Assembly: GCA_021785515.1 (NCBI GenBank)
Contig: JAJYEX010000003.1
Coordinates: 1 to 64,000, forward strand
Length of the DNA stretch: 64,000 bases
Direction: 5' to 3'
Origin: Pseudomonadota bacterium
GTDB lineage: Bacteria > Pseudomonadota > Gammaproteobacteria > Acidiferrobacterales > UBA6901
Every line of letters begins with the position of its first letter. Position 1 is the stretch's first letter. The notes beneath the pieces are model-generated. The model was given only the letters and a program-made list of their open reading frames with translations, did no database searches and had not been told where the DNA came from. Of this stretch, positions 15,464 through 25,407 are shown in pieces. The position numbers were made by a program, and so were the translations under genes.

Positions 15464-16594
15464 ATGGGTGCCCAGCAAGACGCCGTTGCGCCGGTCACGT
15501 TCTACCGGCCGGATTACCACGTCAAGACGCCGCATATGCGCTCGCCGGAGTACGTGCAGCTGTCCACCGCGGCGGCCATCACCCTGGGCCTGATCCCCGG
15601 GGTCATGCACCGCACCGCCTGCACCCACTGCCTGAATCTGCTGGTGACCTATCCGGAAGGGTGCCGGGCGAACTGCGCCTACTGCGGTCTTGCGCGACAC
15701 CGCGAGGAAGCGCGCGATTACGCCGACCGCAATTTCATACGCGTGGACTGGCCGGCGGTGCGTTACGAGGAGATCATCGAGCGCGTCAAATCGGGCAACG
15801 ACTCGGGCCAGTTCGAGCGCATGTGCATATCCATGATCACGCATCCCGACTCCGACGCCGACACGCGCGTGCTGCTGAAGCGCTGGATGGCGGAGGTCCC
15901 GCAGGTTCCGGTGTCCATTCTCTCCAATCCCACGACCATGGAGAAGGAGGACCTGGTCGAGCTGCACGACCTCGGCGCCGACATTTTCACGGTGGCGCTC
16001 GATGCGGTGACGCCGGAGATCTTCGACCGGACGCGCGGCAAGGGCGTGGACAGCCCGCACAAGTGGGACAAGTACTGGCGGGCGATCGAGTGGGCGGCCG
16101 AGGTGTTCGGACCGGAAAAGTTCGGTGCCCACCTGATCTGCGGCATGGGCGAAACTGAGCAGGAGATCCTCGAAGTCGCCCAGCGCATCACGGACCTGGG
16201 CGGACACAACCACATGTTCGCCTTTTTCCCCGAGCGCGGCTCGCTCATGGAGGACTGGGCGGCTGCGCCGCGTGACCAGTGGCGCCGCGTCCAGCTCGGC
16301 CGCTTCATCATCGACTATGCCGGAGGGCACGTCTCGCGCATGGGTTTCGATGACACCGGCCGGGTGACCGACTTTGGCCTGCCGGAGAACGAGCTTGCCG
16401 TGCTCATCGATTCCGGCAAACCCTTCCAGACGTCCGGCTGCCCGGGGAAGAGTGATGAGGAAGTTTCGGCCTGCAACCGGCCCTATGGGGATTCCAGCCC
16501 TTCCGACATCCGTTCCTTCCCGTTCGCACTCAACCGCGGCGATGTGCGTACTGTCCGGCGCCAGATGGACGGAGAGGACATCGGGACGCTCTAA
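15464..16594 (+). CDS. lipS2: Radical SAM lipoate synthase component LipS2
   Basis: Partner of LipS1 in sulfur insertion into the LbpA-bound octanoyl chain. The 376-residue product has the motif C67-x3-C71-x2-C74 in EGCRANCAYC, two further cysteines 11-14 residues before it (TACTHC), and C-terminal cysteines in TSGCPGKS and SACNRP that may bind an auxiliary cluster, as lipoyl synthases need two clusters. The ATG at 15464 has GAGGAG six bases upstream; the open frame before it overlaps the previous gene and is not coding. It is the last gene of the sHdr operon; the strand pattern breaks directly after it. Confidence 0.9.
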   Translation: MGAQQDAVAPVTFYRPDYHVKTPHMRSPEYVQLSTAAAITLGLIPGVMHRTACTHCLNLLVTYPEGCRANCAYCGLARHREEARDYADRNFIRVDWPAVRYEEIIERVKSGNDSGQFERMCISMITHPDSDADTRVLLKRWMAEVPQVPVSILSNPTTMEKEDLVELHDLGADIFTVALDAVTPEIFDRTRGKGVDSPHKWDKYWRAIEWAAEVFGPEKFGAHLICGMGETEQEILEVAQRITDLGGHNHMFAFFPERGSLMEDWAAAPRDQWRRVQLGRFIIDYAGGHVSRMGFDDTGRVTDFGLPENELAVLIDSGKPFQTSGCPGKSDEEVSACNRPYGDSSPSDIRSFPFALNRGDVRTVRRQMDGEDIGTL

Positions 16595-17076
16595 GCCGGA
16601 GCCGGACATCGAGTTTCCGGACTGCCGTCCATCGCAGCCGCTATTCCCGCGGATCGATCCTGGGACGGCTTAGTAACGGCGTGGGATGCGGGCCGAAGAG
16701 GGTGGGTGGCGGTTGCTGCCATGCCGCGATGGTGCTGTGCCCAGAAGGACCGCCGGTGCGGTGGCCGGGCACGCCTCGGCCTACTGTGAGCGCCTGTCTT
16801 CTCTTTCAAGAAGCGCATTAGCAGGCGGAAGCCGACGCCGTTCCACTTCATCACCCAGTCGATCACGCTGTCGCCAGTTCGGCAGGTGCCCAGGCAATGC
16901 CAGAGGCTCTTGTCGGGCGTCACGACGATGCTGGGTTCGTGGTCGTCGTGGAAGGGGCGCAGCCCGAGCAGGTCCTTGCCGTGGGCCTCGAGTGCGACGC
17001 CCGCGGCTTTGATGAGGCTGACGAGAAAGACGGAAGCTTTGAGCCGGTCGATTTCGTCAGGCGGGAGGCGGGGCAT
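16591..17076 (-). pseudogene. Truncated CHC2 zinc-finger primase fragment
   Basis: The first 75 or so residues from the ATG at 17076 look like the zinc-binding start of mobile-element primases of the DnaG CHC2 class: GLRPFHDDHEPSIVVTPDKSLWHCLGTCRTGDSVIDWV. The toprim and later domains are missing; after FLKEKTG the sequence turns into arginine- and proline-rich noise. The first zinc ligand, normally Cys in G-C-PFH, is Arg here, so the finger is probably non-functional. The frame overlaps the lipS2 end convergently. I read it as a leftover of an integrated element. Confidence 0.65.
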
Positions 17077-17190
17077 TTTTCGGGTTCCGGGCTGAACCCT
17101 GTCAAGGGGGTTGCGCATAACAGGTGTTGCAGGTGCTCGATGCCTTCATCGAGCGCGGCAAGCTCAAGAAGAAGATGGGATAACAGCCGC

Positions 17191-17510
17191 GTGAATGCGA
17201 CCTACGAGTTCGACTGGGACGCAGCCAAGGCCGAGGCCAACACCCGCAAGCACGGCGTCACCTTCGAGAATGCGATGACGGTATTCCGTGACCCGCTGGC
17301 GCTGACGGTCTATGATGAAGCACATAGCGAGCAGGAAGAGCGCTGGGTGATGATCGGCCGGACTGAAAGCGGAGTACTGTCCTCGTGGTCCATACCTTCA
17401 TCCCGACTACGCCCGGCAGTGCATTCATCCGGATTATCTCGGCGCGGGAGGCGACGAACCGCGAACGGCAACAGTACGAAGCGCCCTCAAGCAGGCCGCG
17501 TAACGGCTAA
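17191..17510 (+). pseudogene. brnT: BrnT-family toxin gene with a frameshift
   Basis: BrnT is a ribonuclease toxin of type II toxin-antitoxin pairs. From the GTG at 17191 the product reads YEFDWDAAKAEANTRKHGVTFENAMTVFRDPLAL and then HSEQEERWVMIGRTESG, an almost ideal BrnT N-terminal two-thirds. Near 17380 the family sequence jumps frame: the next frame carries LVVHTF and RIISAREATNRERQQYE to a stop at 17508-17510. One lost base would explain it. The toxin is therefore disabled, unless this is a sequencing error. Confidence 0.75.
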
Positions 17511-17522
17511 AGAGACAAGACC

Positions 17523-17723
17523 ATGAAGCAGGAATATGATTTTTCGAAGGGCGAACGCGGGAAGTTTTACCAGCCTGATCTCAAGCTCATTCCGCCGGTA
17601 CACCTGGAGCCCAAGGTGCTGGAATATCTCGCCGCGCGCGCCCAGGCCCGCGGCATCCCCTTAAGCGAGCTCGTCAATGAGCTGCTTAAGAAGGACATCG
17701 AGCTGATCGAGGCGGGGCGGTGA
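17523..17723 (+). CDS. Antitoxin partner of the BrnT-like gene
   Basis: The 66-residue product starts MKQEYDFSKGERGKFYQP, the form seen in antitoxins that follow brnT, then LEPKVLEYLAARAQARGIPLSELVNELLKKDIELIE, a ribbon-helix-helix-like DNA-binding helix pair. Such antitoxins bind the toxin and repress their own promoter. It starts 12 bases after the shifted brnT frame ends. It appears intact although the toxin is broken, as often happens when such a pair decays. It could be classed as BrnA-like or CopG-like; I cannot separate these by eye. Confidence 0.7.
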   Translation: MKQEYDFSKGERGKFYQPDLKLIPPVHLEPKVLEYLAARAQARGIPLSELVNELLKKDIELIEAGR

Positions 17724-18356
17724 ACCTGGACTTCCCTGTTCATCCCGGGTTTGTCCGTCACCGGCCGGTGCGTCGGGTGGGGATTGACGGAGTGTGGGCT
17801 TCGCAGGCGCCTTGGCGTCGGACAATAGTAGCTGCCGCGCCATAGGCTGAACACGCTGCTAAAGACCGAAACCACCTAAATCAACACCGTGTCGCTGCGC
17901 TGCGATGGGGGCGGCAGGAATGACCGGAATGCCTGGCAGCAATCAGGCCAAAATCGGTGACAGGAATCGGCGAAATACGTATTTACCTGCCGCAGAAGTC
18001 TGAAAGCCGAGCCTTTGCCTCGTACGAACCAATTTCGCTCTTCATAATCATCACCGACGCCTATAGATGGACGTATGCCTGGTCTGCAGGCTGGTCTGTA
18101 GCGGCAAAGGCTGTACAGGGCGGGCGCCTGCACCGAAAGCCGCATGATTTCGCGAACCGGCGGGGAACGGGGCGCGCGTCTCCCGACCCCGGGATCCTGA
18201 GGTGACCGGTTCTGCAACGCGTTCGGACACTGGCATCTGCGGGCCGCGCGACCACGCGCGGCCACCTGTCCTGGCGGGCGTGGCATTCGGATTGTATGTC
18301 TCAGGTGCAGGCGATCAGGCTCAGTGCAGTGAAGAAGACGGCACCGCAGAATCCAC
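17724..18356. other. Non-coding stretch between toxin-antitoxin remnant and prsR
   Basis: I see no convincing gene here. The most notable element is a perfect nine-pair hairpin GGCCGCGCG-ACCA-CGCGCGGCC at 18242-18263, about 95 bases past the prsR stop in the direction of prsR transcription. It has no T-run but may end or stabilise the prsK-prsR message. Confidence 0.5.
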
Positions 18357-19709
18357 CTATACCTTCAGGCCGTATTTCTTGATGAGGTCGTACATGGTGG
18401 GGCGGCTGATGCCGAGCAGATCAGCGGCCTGGGTGACTTTGCCGCCGGCGTGGCCGAGCGCGCGCACAATGGTCTGGCGTTCCACCTGCTCGCGCACGTC
18501 CCGCAGGTTGAACGTCGCGGGCGCTCCCTCCGGTGCGTCGAGTTCCAGGTCTTTGGCATCGATATGGGCTCCCTCCGCCATGATCGTGGCGCGCTTCACG
18601 CGGTTCTTAAGCTCCCGCACGTTTCCGGGCCAGTTGTGGCCCTCGAGTGCCGACAGCGCCTCGCGCGAGAAGCCGCGGAATGTCCGCCCCTGTTCGCGCG
18701 CAAAATGGTCGAGGAATGAGCGTGCCAGCAGCAAGGTATCGCCCGTGCGCTGGCGCAGTGCCGGAATCTGCACCCGGATCTCACTGATCCGGTAAAAAAG
18801 ATCTTCGCGGAAGGTGCCGGCCTGGATCTTGGACGGCAGGTCCTGGTGCGTGGCGCACACCACCCGCACGTCGACTGGAATCTCCTCGCGTCCGCCAACC
18901 CGCTCGAAGGTACGCTCCTGCAGAAAGCGCAGCAGCTTGGCCTGCAGCGCCATGGGCAGATCGCCAATTTCATCAAGAAACAGGGTGCCGCCATCGGCGT
19001 ATTCGATCTTGCCGCGGGTCTGCTTCCCGGCTCCGGTGAACGCGCCCTTCTCGTATCCGAAAAGTTCGCTCTCCAGCAGGTTTTCGGGGATGGCGGCGCA
19101 GTTGATGGCGACGAAGCGGTTCTCCGCGCGCGGGCTGCGGGTGTGGACGGACTGGGCGCAGAGCTCTTTGCCGGTGCCGCTCTCGCCGAGCAGCAAGATG
19201 GTGGCGTCCGACGGGGCGACCTTTTCGATGGTCTGGCAGACCTTAAGCATCTCGGCGCTGCATGCGATCACCCCGTCGATCGAGGATTCCTGCTGTTGCA
19301 GCAGCCGGCGGTTCTCGGTCTCGAGCTCGTGCATGCGGTAGGCGCGGTTGACGAGAAAGCCGAGCAGCTCGGCGTTGATCGGCTTGTTGAAAAAATCATA
19401 GGCGCCCATGCCGACTGCGCGCACCGCGTTCTCCCGGTCGTCATTTCCCGTGACAACGATGACCTTGGTGCGGGGGGCCACCTGCAGGATCTCCTCCAGC
19501 GTCGCGAATCCCTCGCTGCTGCCGTTGGGGTCGGGTGGCAGCCCCAAATCCAGGGTCACCACCGGTGGCTCGTGGCGGCGGACCTGTTCGAGGGCGTGGG
19601 CGCGGTCGCCCATGGTAAGCACTTCGTAACCGTCAAAGCACCAGCGCAGCTGCTTCTGCAGTCCCGGATCATCTTCAACGACGAGAAGTTTGCGAACGGG
19701 TGCGGTCAT
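18357..19709 (-). CDS. prsR: PEP-CTERM-type sigma-54 response regulator PrsR
   Basis: Regulator of exosortase and exopolysaccharide genes, paired with PrsK. The 450-residue product has a receiver domain with phosphorylation site Asp54 (VTLDLGLPPD), an AAA+ domain with Walker A GESGTGKE at 174-181 and the sigma-54 contact loop GAFTGA at 221-226, and a Fis-type helix-turn-helix at the C-terminus (ADLLGISRPTMYDLIKKYGL). This is the complete layout of an active enhancer-binding protein. It follows prsK by nine bases. Its targets should carry -24/-12 promoters; one candidate is at 54849-54864. Confidence 0.95.
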   Translation of the reverse strand: MTAPVRKLLVVEDDPGLQKQLRWCFDGYEVLTMGDRAHALEQVRRHEPPVVTLDLGLPPDPNGSSEGFATLEEILQVAPRTKVIVVTGNDDRENAVRAVGMGAYDFFNKPINAELLGFLVNRAYRMHELETENRRLLQQQESSIDGVIACSAEMLKVCQTIEKVAPSDATILLLGESGTGKELCAQSVHTRSPRAENRFVAINCAAIPENLLESELFGYEKGAFTGAGKQTRGKIEYADGGTLFLDEIGDLPMALQAKLLRFLQERTFERVGGREEIPVDVRVVCATHQDLPSKIQAGTFREDLFYRISEIRVQIPALRQRTGDTLLLARSFLDHFAREQGRTFRGFSREALSALEGHNWPGNVRELKNRVKRATIMAEGAHIDAKDLELDAPEGAPATFNLRDVREQVERQTIVRALGHAGGKVTQAADLLGISRPTMYDLIKKYGLKV

Positions 19710-19718
19710 CCAGCGATA

Positions 19719-21848
19719 CTAATTGCTGGCTGTCCGGTATGCAATCGGCAGGTCGGAATGACTGGTCAGTGGCAGATGCAGGCGAAAGATGGTGCCGTGG
19801 CCCGGCCGGCTGAAGACGTCGATGTCGCCGCCGAGCGAGCGGATGAACTCGCGGGTTTCGTAGACCCCGATGCCCATGCCGGCCCCGCCCTTGGTGGTCT
19901 CAAACGGCCGGAACAGCCGCTCCTTGATGAAGGCTTCATCCATGCCGCAGCCGGTGTCTTCGACTTCGACAATGGCGTGGCCACGGCCGGAGCGCAAGCG
20001 GACAGTCACGCGTCCGTTGACTGGGGTCGCTTCCCGGGCGTTCTGCAGAATATGGCCGATCACGGCCGCCAGACGGTCATGGTTGGCGGAAACGGAAATT
20101 TTGTGCTCCTGGCACTCCAGGGTCGTCTCCGGATCGTGGATACCGTGGGCGTTGACCACATCGGTCAGAAGCTGCGGCAGGTCTACCGCTTCCGCGCGTT
20201 CTTCCGTGGCGTGGTCGCGACGCAGGTTCGCCAGCAGCCGGTTCATCTTGGCGATGGAGCTCTCCACCGTATGGATAGCATCTTCCATGAACTGGGGATT
20301 GTGTTTGTGTTTGGCGGCGTTCGATACCACCAAAGACAGCTGTGCGATGAGGTTCTTGACGTCATGCACGACAAATGCCGAGAGGCGGTTGAACGTCTCG
20401 AACTGGCGGGTTTCGGCCAGCGCGCGCGTGGCGTCGAGCTGCGCCAGGTGGCTCGCCGCCTGGCGACCGGCGGTCTTGAGCAGGTCGCAGTCCTCCCAGT
20501 TGAATTCACGCCGCAGCGGAGCAAGCGGAGAGCGCGCCAGCACGACAAATCCGAGCAGTTTCTCGTGCAGGATCAGCGGCACCACCAGCCATGCTCCCGA
20601 CATGCCATGCAACCATTCGGGCAGCGCGGGCGCCTCGATGCCGTGAAAGCGCCGCACCGATTTTTCGTGTTCATCCAGGTTGATGACCCATTCGCGCTGT
20701 TCGAGAAACCGCACGAGGTGTCCATCGCCCGGTTCGCTGGGCGGCACAGGATCACTCATGTTCCAGCGTGCCACGGGTTCAAAGCGTCCACTGTCGCGGC
20801 GCATCCACAGGACTCCTCCGGGGCTGTCGATGATCTGGGCAATGGCCTTGATCGCCCGCTCCCGCAGCTGGGTGGCGGGTTCGCCGGATGACAGGGTGCG
20901 AATGAAACGCAGCCATTCATCGCGGTAATCGTACTTGTATCCGAAGAAGTGTTTGCTGATGAACACACGCAGGGCCGCCCGCAGCTGCCCCGAAAACAGC
21001 AGGATGGCCAGTACCAGCACCGCGCCGAACAGAAAGATGGTCTGAAATACCAGACCCCAGCTGCCCCCATATACATCCACGTAGTAGCCGCCGGCACCCA
21101 TGGCCAACAGATAGATGCCGGCACCCACCAGTGCCGTGGTGTGAAAGACCACGCGCCGGGAAACATAGACATCGATCGCATCGCGATTGGGAGACCACTG
21201 CAGGTTGCGCGCCAGCGCCACGCCGATCACGGGCACCACCATGGCATGGATAAAGCCGCGCGCATCCCAGAGCGTGGAACTGACCCGCTGGAACAGCAGC
21301 GCGTCGGAGTAGAGATAGAAGTCGTAGGCAAACATGCCGCCCACGCCGACGCACAGGTACTTGATCGCGCGGCGCTGTTCGGGTGGTGTGTTGCGGTAGA
21401 GCTGTTCGACCAGCACCAGGCCGGCGACCGTCATGAGCAGATGTCCGGCCAGGACATCGTTGCCGGCAATGAATCCAAGCGCTGACCCGCCGGTGATGCG
21501 GTAGAGGTCGAGCAGCATGAGTGCAGCCGTAAAAGCCGCGGCCGATCCGAACACGATCATGAAGCGGCGGTTCGTGGTGGAATCGTCCGGAAAAACAGCG
21601 CGCAGCATCGCCAGCAGAAATGTAAACCACGCGAGCCCGCGCAGCAGCCCAAGCATCTGGGCAATGATCAGCAGGCCGCCGTAGGCGCCCTGATAGGCGA
21701 TGGCGGCCGCCCAGGCGACGGTGGACAGTGACGCCACCGCCAGCAGGGACTTGCGGAACTGCCCCTTGCGGCCGGTGAGCAGCAGCAGGCCGAGGCCGAG
21801 GAAGGCGACGGCCGTGGTCGAGTAGCTGATCACTTCTACGTTGATCAT
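19719..21848 (-). CDS. prsK: PEP-CTERM-type membrane sensor histidine kinase PrsK
   Basis: Sensor partner of PrsR. From the ATG at 21848 the product is 709 residues: a long run of hydrophobic segments over the first 280 residues forms the membrane sensor, then a GAF-like region, a dimerisation helix with phospho-acceptor in FVVHDVKNLIAQL, and an ATPase domain (NAREATPVNG, VEDTGCGMD, FETTKGGAGMGIGVYE). An earlier ATG at 21893 adds 15 residues of polar sequence before the first membrane helix and is less likely. The signal sensed is unknown. The kinase and regulator genes close the polysaccharide locus on the left. Confidence 0.93.
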   Translation of the reverse strand: MINVEVISYSTTAVAFLGLGLLLLTGRKGQFRKSLLAVASLSTVAWAAAIAYQGAYGGLLIIAQMLGLLRGLAWFTFLLAMLRAVFPDDSTTNRRFMIVFGSAAAFTAALMLLDLYRITGGSALGFIAGNDVLAGHLLMTVAGLVLVEQLYRNTPPEQRRAIKYLCVGVGGMFAYDFYLYSDALLFQRVSSTLWDARGFIHAMVVPVIGVALARNLQWSPNRDAIDVYVSRRVVFHTTALVGAGIYLLAMGAGGYYVDVYGGSWGLVFQTIFLFGAVLVLAILLFSGQLRAALRVFISKHFFGYKYDYRDEWLRFIRTLSSGEPATQLRERAIKAIAQIIDSPGGVLWMRRDSGRFEPVARWNMSDPVPPSEPGDGHLVRFLEQREWVINLDEHEKSVRRFHGIEAPALPEWLHGMSGAWLVVPLILHEKLLGFVVLARSPLAPLRREFNWEDCDLLKTAGRQAASHLAQLDATRALAETRQFETFNRLSAFVVHDVKNLIAQLSLVVSNAAKHKHNPQFMEDAIHTVESSIAKMNRLLANLRRDHATEERAEAVDLPQLLTDVVNAHGIHDPETTLECQEHKISVSANHDRLAAVIGHILQNAREATPVNGRVTVRLRSGRGHAIVEVEDTGCGMDEAFIKERLFRPFETTKGGAGMGIGVYETREFIRSLGGDIDVFSRPGHGTIFRLHLPLTSHSDLPIAYRTASN

Positions 21849-22833
21849 GGGCGCTTTCGTGCTCCCGTGTTGCCTGATCGCCGCCGCCGGCATGCGTGCC
21901 GCAGAGCGGTGCCGCTATGCGGCGCACCGGCGCAACCGGTTCGCCGTTCCGCTATCGGGTGTTCCCTGACGTTTCGTGCCGGGGTACGTCCTGTGGCCGG
22001 AAACCGCAGACCGCTAACATGCAGTGCCGTTTCGGCATCGTTCGGGCCGGCGTCCGATGCGCGCCGCATGCAAAGCTGGCCGGGGGATTGCGTGGTGCGA
22101 TCTTGGGCCCCGCAACTGTTCCGACCCCGTTGGCTCTGTGCTGCCCGGCAGCGTGGCCGTGGCGTACCCGAGTGGCCTGGAATAGACGTCAAGGGTTCAT
22201 ACCCTGTCCGCGGGCCCCCGCGCCGGCGACCCATCCCTTGTTTGCCATCCGGTCCCCGTTCCCCTAATGCGCCCTGCGTGCCCATTCTGGTCTCGCTGTT
22301 TTTGTTGTTCCGGCCTGTCCTTGCCGCCAGCTGATTTTTGAGACGGGAGAGGCAGGGTAGTGCTACACCCGCTTCCTTTCACATGAATAATACTAGCATC
22401 GGAATATTACACTAGGTTTAAGCGTCTCGGTCATCCGGCTGCATGGCGCGCATATCGGATTGAATGCGCGAAGCATATCGTAAACATTAATATATTATTA
22501 AATTGTTAAATTATACTTTTTGTCTGCTGACATCGCCGTCCCCAGGCACAGAACTCAATAAGCCCAGGCCTGCCTGAGATAGCTGCATGCCACGTTCGTG
22601 ACACTGTCGGGGTTCCCGCCCGGATTTGTCATGGGCAAGACCACTGCAGGCTTCTCAGGCAGTCCTCCGGTACCGCTGGTAATTGTTTCGCAGGCTAAAT
22701 TACCGCTGTCCTCGAGCGCACCCATCCATGGATACATCGGGCCCCGGTTCGGAATGGCTCCCGGAAAGGGATGCGGTGGTATACAGCCTGTCCGCCTGCC
22801 GCTTTCCAGGGCCGTCCGGTTGGATGGTGCCGC
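21849..22833. other. Long non-coding gap between prsK and prsT
   Basis: Nearly 1 kb with no gene I can support. It has a sharply AT-rich stretch near 22480-22520 that would suit a promoter for prsK-prsR on the minus strand, though no clean -35/-10 pair is obvious. A minus-strand frame at 22555-22737 ends neatly but matches nothing recognisable. Confidence 0.5.
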
Positions 22834-25221
22834 TCAGTGCAGCGAATCCAGTATCGCGCGTGCTTTCGCCGCCCTGTCGAATCGGGTTGCCGCGGCCGCT
22901 TTGGCGAGATGAATTCGGGCAGCGGCTACGTCACCTTTCTGGCGATAAGCCAGGCCCAGGTGGTACTGGAAGATTGGAATCTGTGGCTGTGCATCGACCG
23001 CCTTGGTCAGCAGAGTGATCGCCTGATCCGTGTTGCCGGACTTCAGGCTCACCCAGCCCGCGGTGTCGAGGAATGCCGGAACCGGGGATGAGGTCAGGTG
23101 TGCCGCAAGTGTTTGCGCTTCCTTCAGCCGGGCAGTACCGCCGCGTTTGACAAGCAGGACCGCCAGGTTGTTTGCGGCCACTGCGTCGTTCGGGTCCGCC
23201 TGCAGCGCGCTGCGGTAGGTGACGGTCGCCTTCTGGTCCTGATGTTCCGCCTGATAGTAACCTGCCAGCGCGAGCAGCAATTGCTGGTCTCCGGGAATTG
23301 CCTTCAGTCCCTGTTGGTACACCGCAAGGATGTCGCCATGGTCGCCGCGCAACCGGTCGAGTCGCGCAAGATTGACGTAAGGAACGTTCCATTTCGGGGC
23401 GATCGTTATGGCGCGTTGCAGTTCGTTCCCGGCATCAGTGTACTTCTTAAGGCGCATGTACACCTCACCCAGCAGCTCATGTGCAGGTGCGTCATTCGGG
23501 TCCGTGTGAATTTGCTGTTGCAGACGTGCCACAGCCCGCCCCGAAGCGCCCTGCGCCATGTAGGTATCAATCAGTGCGGTCAGCACCTGCGGTGCCCCAG
23601 GTGCCCGCTGAAGTGCGAGTTCGAATTGGGTTGCCGCCTGATCATATTGCTTTTGCGATCCGTACAGTTGTCCCAGACGGAAGGGGCCGGTGGGGTCCTT
23701 GGGAAAGGCCGTACTGAGCTGCCTCAGCGCCTGCGCAGCGCCGCCGATGTCATGGCGGGCGACCAGGACGGCCGCTTCCGCCTCGAGTGCGTTGGCGTCA
23801 TTCGGCGCGATGCTGAGTGCCCGATGAACTTCCTTGAGCGCAGCGCCGCTGTCGTTTTGCTGCATCAGAAACTGAGCAAACCGCAGCCTGGCATTGGCGT
23901 CGTTCGGATTGTCGCTCACAGCGCGCTGCAAATCCTGCCGCGCAAGGTCCGGGGCGTGATTCATCAGGTTCGCTTCGGCCAGCAAAGCAAGCACCTTGGC
24001 CGAGGTAGGCTGGTCTTTGAGAATGGAGCGGAACGCCGACGTTGCCGTCAGCGGGTCATTGTGCTGTAGCGCGTTCGTTCCCTCGAGCAGCAATGCCTCG
24101 TCATTCTGTGGGTTCTTTTTCAGGATCTTTTTAACCAGCTTCATTCCCTCATCGGTTCTGCCTTCCTGAAAAAGCAGACTGGCCAGACTGTCGCGCGCTG
24201 ACAACTTGTCCTGTTTCGAGTCATCGCGCGAAATGATCCGGCGGTATACGGCCTCTGCCTTGGCGGGGGCGCCGGTATGCTCGTAAAGTGCCGCAAGCGC
24301 AAACCGCGCGCGGTCCTTGTCCGGATAGGACCGGATGGTTTGCTGAAGTTCCGCTTCCGCTTGGGGTATGCCGCGGTTTATGGCAAGAAACTGCGCAAGC
24401 GTCACCTCCCGGCGCACGTCTTTCGGGTTGGCCTGGACCGCATCACGCAGCACCTGCTCTGCCTGATCGATCTGCTTGATATGCACCAGGAATGAGGCGT
24501 ACAAGACGCGCGGCTGCAGTCGGCTGGGTTCAAGCGCGATGATTTTCTGGAACTGTTTCCCGACTATGTCATAGTTCGCAGGATTCCTCGCGTAAAAGCT
24601 GATCAGCGTGCCGCGCAAACGAACATCGTTCGGGTTATGGGAGATTGCCGCCCGAAGCACCGCAATACCTTTGGCGGTATCGCCTTGGCGATTATAGATC
24701 GCAGCCAGAAGCGAAGCCGCGCGGTAGTTTGCCGGATCGACCGCAATGATGGAGTTGATTTCCTTGATCGCGCCCTTGGTGTTCCCCTGCTTGGCCATGA
24801 TCGCCGCCTTGAGCAGCTTCCCGTTGGTGCTGGCTGGGTGTTTAGCGAGAATCGAGTCGGCGATCTGGCTGGCTTTCGAAATGTTGCCGGACAGGAGGTA
24901 GAAGGTTCCGAGCCTCGTTTGCGCCGCCGGGTAGTCGGGCTGCAGTTGAACCGCCTCTTGATAGTAGCCGACCGCCTGACGAAGGTTGCCTCTTTTCTCC
25001 TCGATTTTTGCAAGAAAATAGCAGGCCTGCGCATTTTTCGGATTGATCTGTAGCACATTCCGCAGTTCGATTGCAGCCTTTGGCAGGTCCTGTTTGGCCA
25101 TGTAACCTTTCGCGCGTTTCAGATAGGCCGCCTCCCGGCTGGCGGCGCCGCCACAGGCACCAAGAAGGACAGCAACGAGGGCTATCATCAGCAGCGCACC
25201 AGCAGTTTCTTTTCTCTTCAC
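22834..25221 (-). CDS. prsT: TPR-repeat lipoprotein PrsT of the exosortase system
   Basis: PrsT accompanies PrsK/PrsR in PEP-CTERM/exosortase loci. The product of about 795 residues has a lipoprotein signal with lipobox LLGACGG, then some 20 tetratricopeptide repeats to the C-terminus (recurrent A-x-LAxLYxxxGxxxKA-type units). It is probably anchored in the outer or inner membrane facing the periplasm and acts as a scaffold. The GTG at 25221 has AGGAGG nine bases upstream and gives MKRKETAG, a normal lipoprotein start; the ATG at 25245 would place eight polar residues before it and has no ribosome site. Confidence 0.92.
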   Translation of the reverse strand: MKRKETAGALLMIALVAVLLGACGGAASREAAYLKRAKGYMAKQDLPKAAIELRNVLQINPKNAQACYFLAKIEEKRGNLRQAVGYYQEAVQLQPDYPAAQTRLGTFYLLSGNISKASQIADSILAKHPASTNGKLLKAAIMAKQGNTKGAIKEINSIIAVDPANYRAASLLAAIYNRQGDTAKGIAVLRAAISHNPNDVRLRGTLISFYARNPANYDIVGKQFQKIIALEPSRLQPRVLYASFLVHIKQIDQAEQVLRDAVQANPKDVRREVTLAQFLAINRGIPQAEAELQQTIRSYPDKDRARFALAALYEHTGAPAKAEAVYRRIISRDDSKQDKLSARDSLASLLFQEGRTDEGMKLVKKILKKNPQNDEALLLEGTNALQHNDPLTATSAFRSILKDQPTSAKVLALLAEANLMNHAPDLARQDLQRAVSDNPNDANARLRFAQFLMQQNDSGAALKEVHRALSIAPNDANALEAEAAVLVARHDIGGAAQALRQLSTAFPKDPTGPFRLGQLYGSQKQYDQAATQFELALQRAPGAPQVLTALIDTYMAQGASGRAVARLQQQIHTDPNDAPAHELLGEVYMRLKKYTDAGNELQRAITIAPKWNVPYVNLARLDRLRGDHGDILAVYQQGLKAIPGDQQLLLALAGYYQAEHQDQKATVTYRSALQADPNDAVAANNLAVLLVKRGGTARLKEAQTLAAHLTSSPVPAFLDTAGWVSLKSGNTDQAITLLTKAVDAQPQIPIFQYHLGLAYRQKGDVAAARIHLAKAAAATRFDRAAKARAILDSLH

Positions 25222-25407
25222 AGCGTCATGCCTCCTACAAACCATTACGTTCTTCTGAATTCATCTAAACACAGTCAAATGACTTTTAATTAAAAATGCG
25301 CCCTGTTGTGATTCCGGGTCATAGTAAAACACAAAGCCGGTTGCCACGGATAGGCCGTGCTCACGGACGTATCCGTACGTGTGGGTTAGCGACAGATTTC
25401 CGGGCAC

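Noticed and set aside
12928-15498. An 856-codon minus-strand open frame opposite lipS1, slpl and the flavoprotein gene
   Set aside because: It runs antisense to three genes with clear motifs and overlaps, has arginine/histidine-rich low-complexity content, and reflects high GC keeping antisense frames open.
22555-22737. Minus-strand 60-codon frame in the prsK-prsT gap
   Set aside because: It reads plausibly near its end but has no ribosome site, no signal or sorting tail and no family resemblance.
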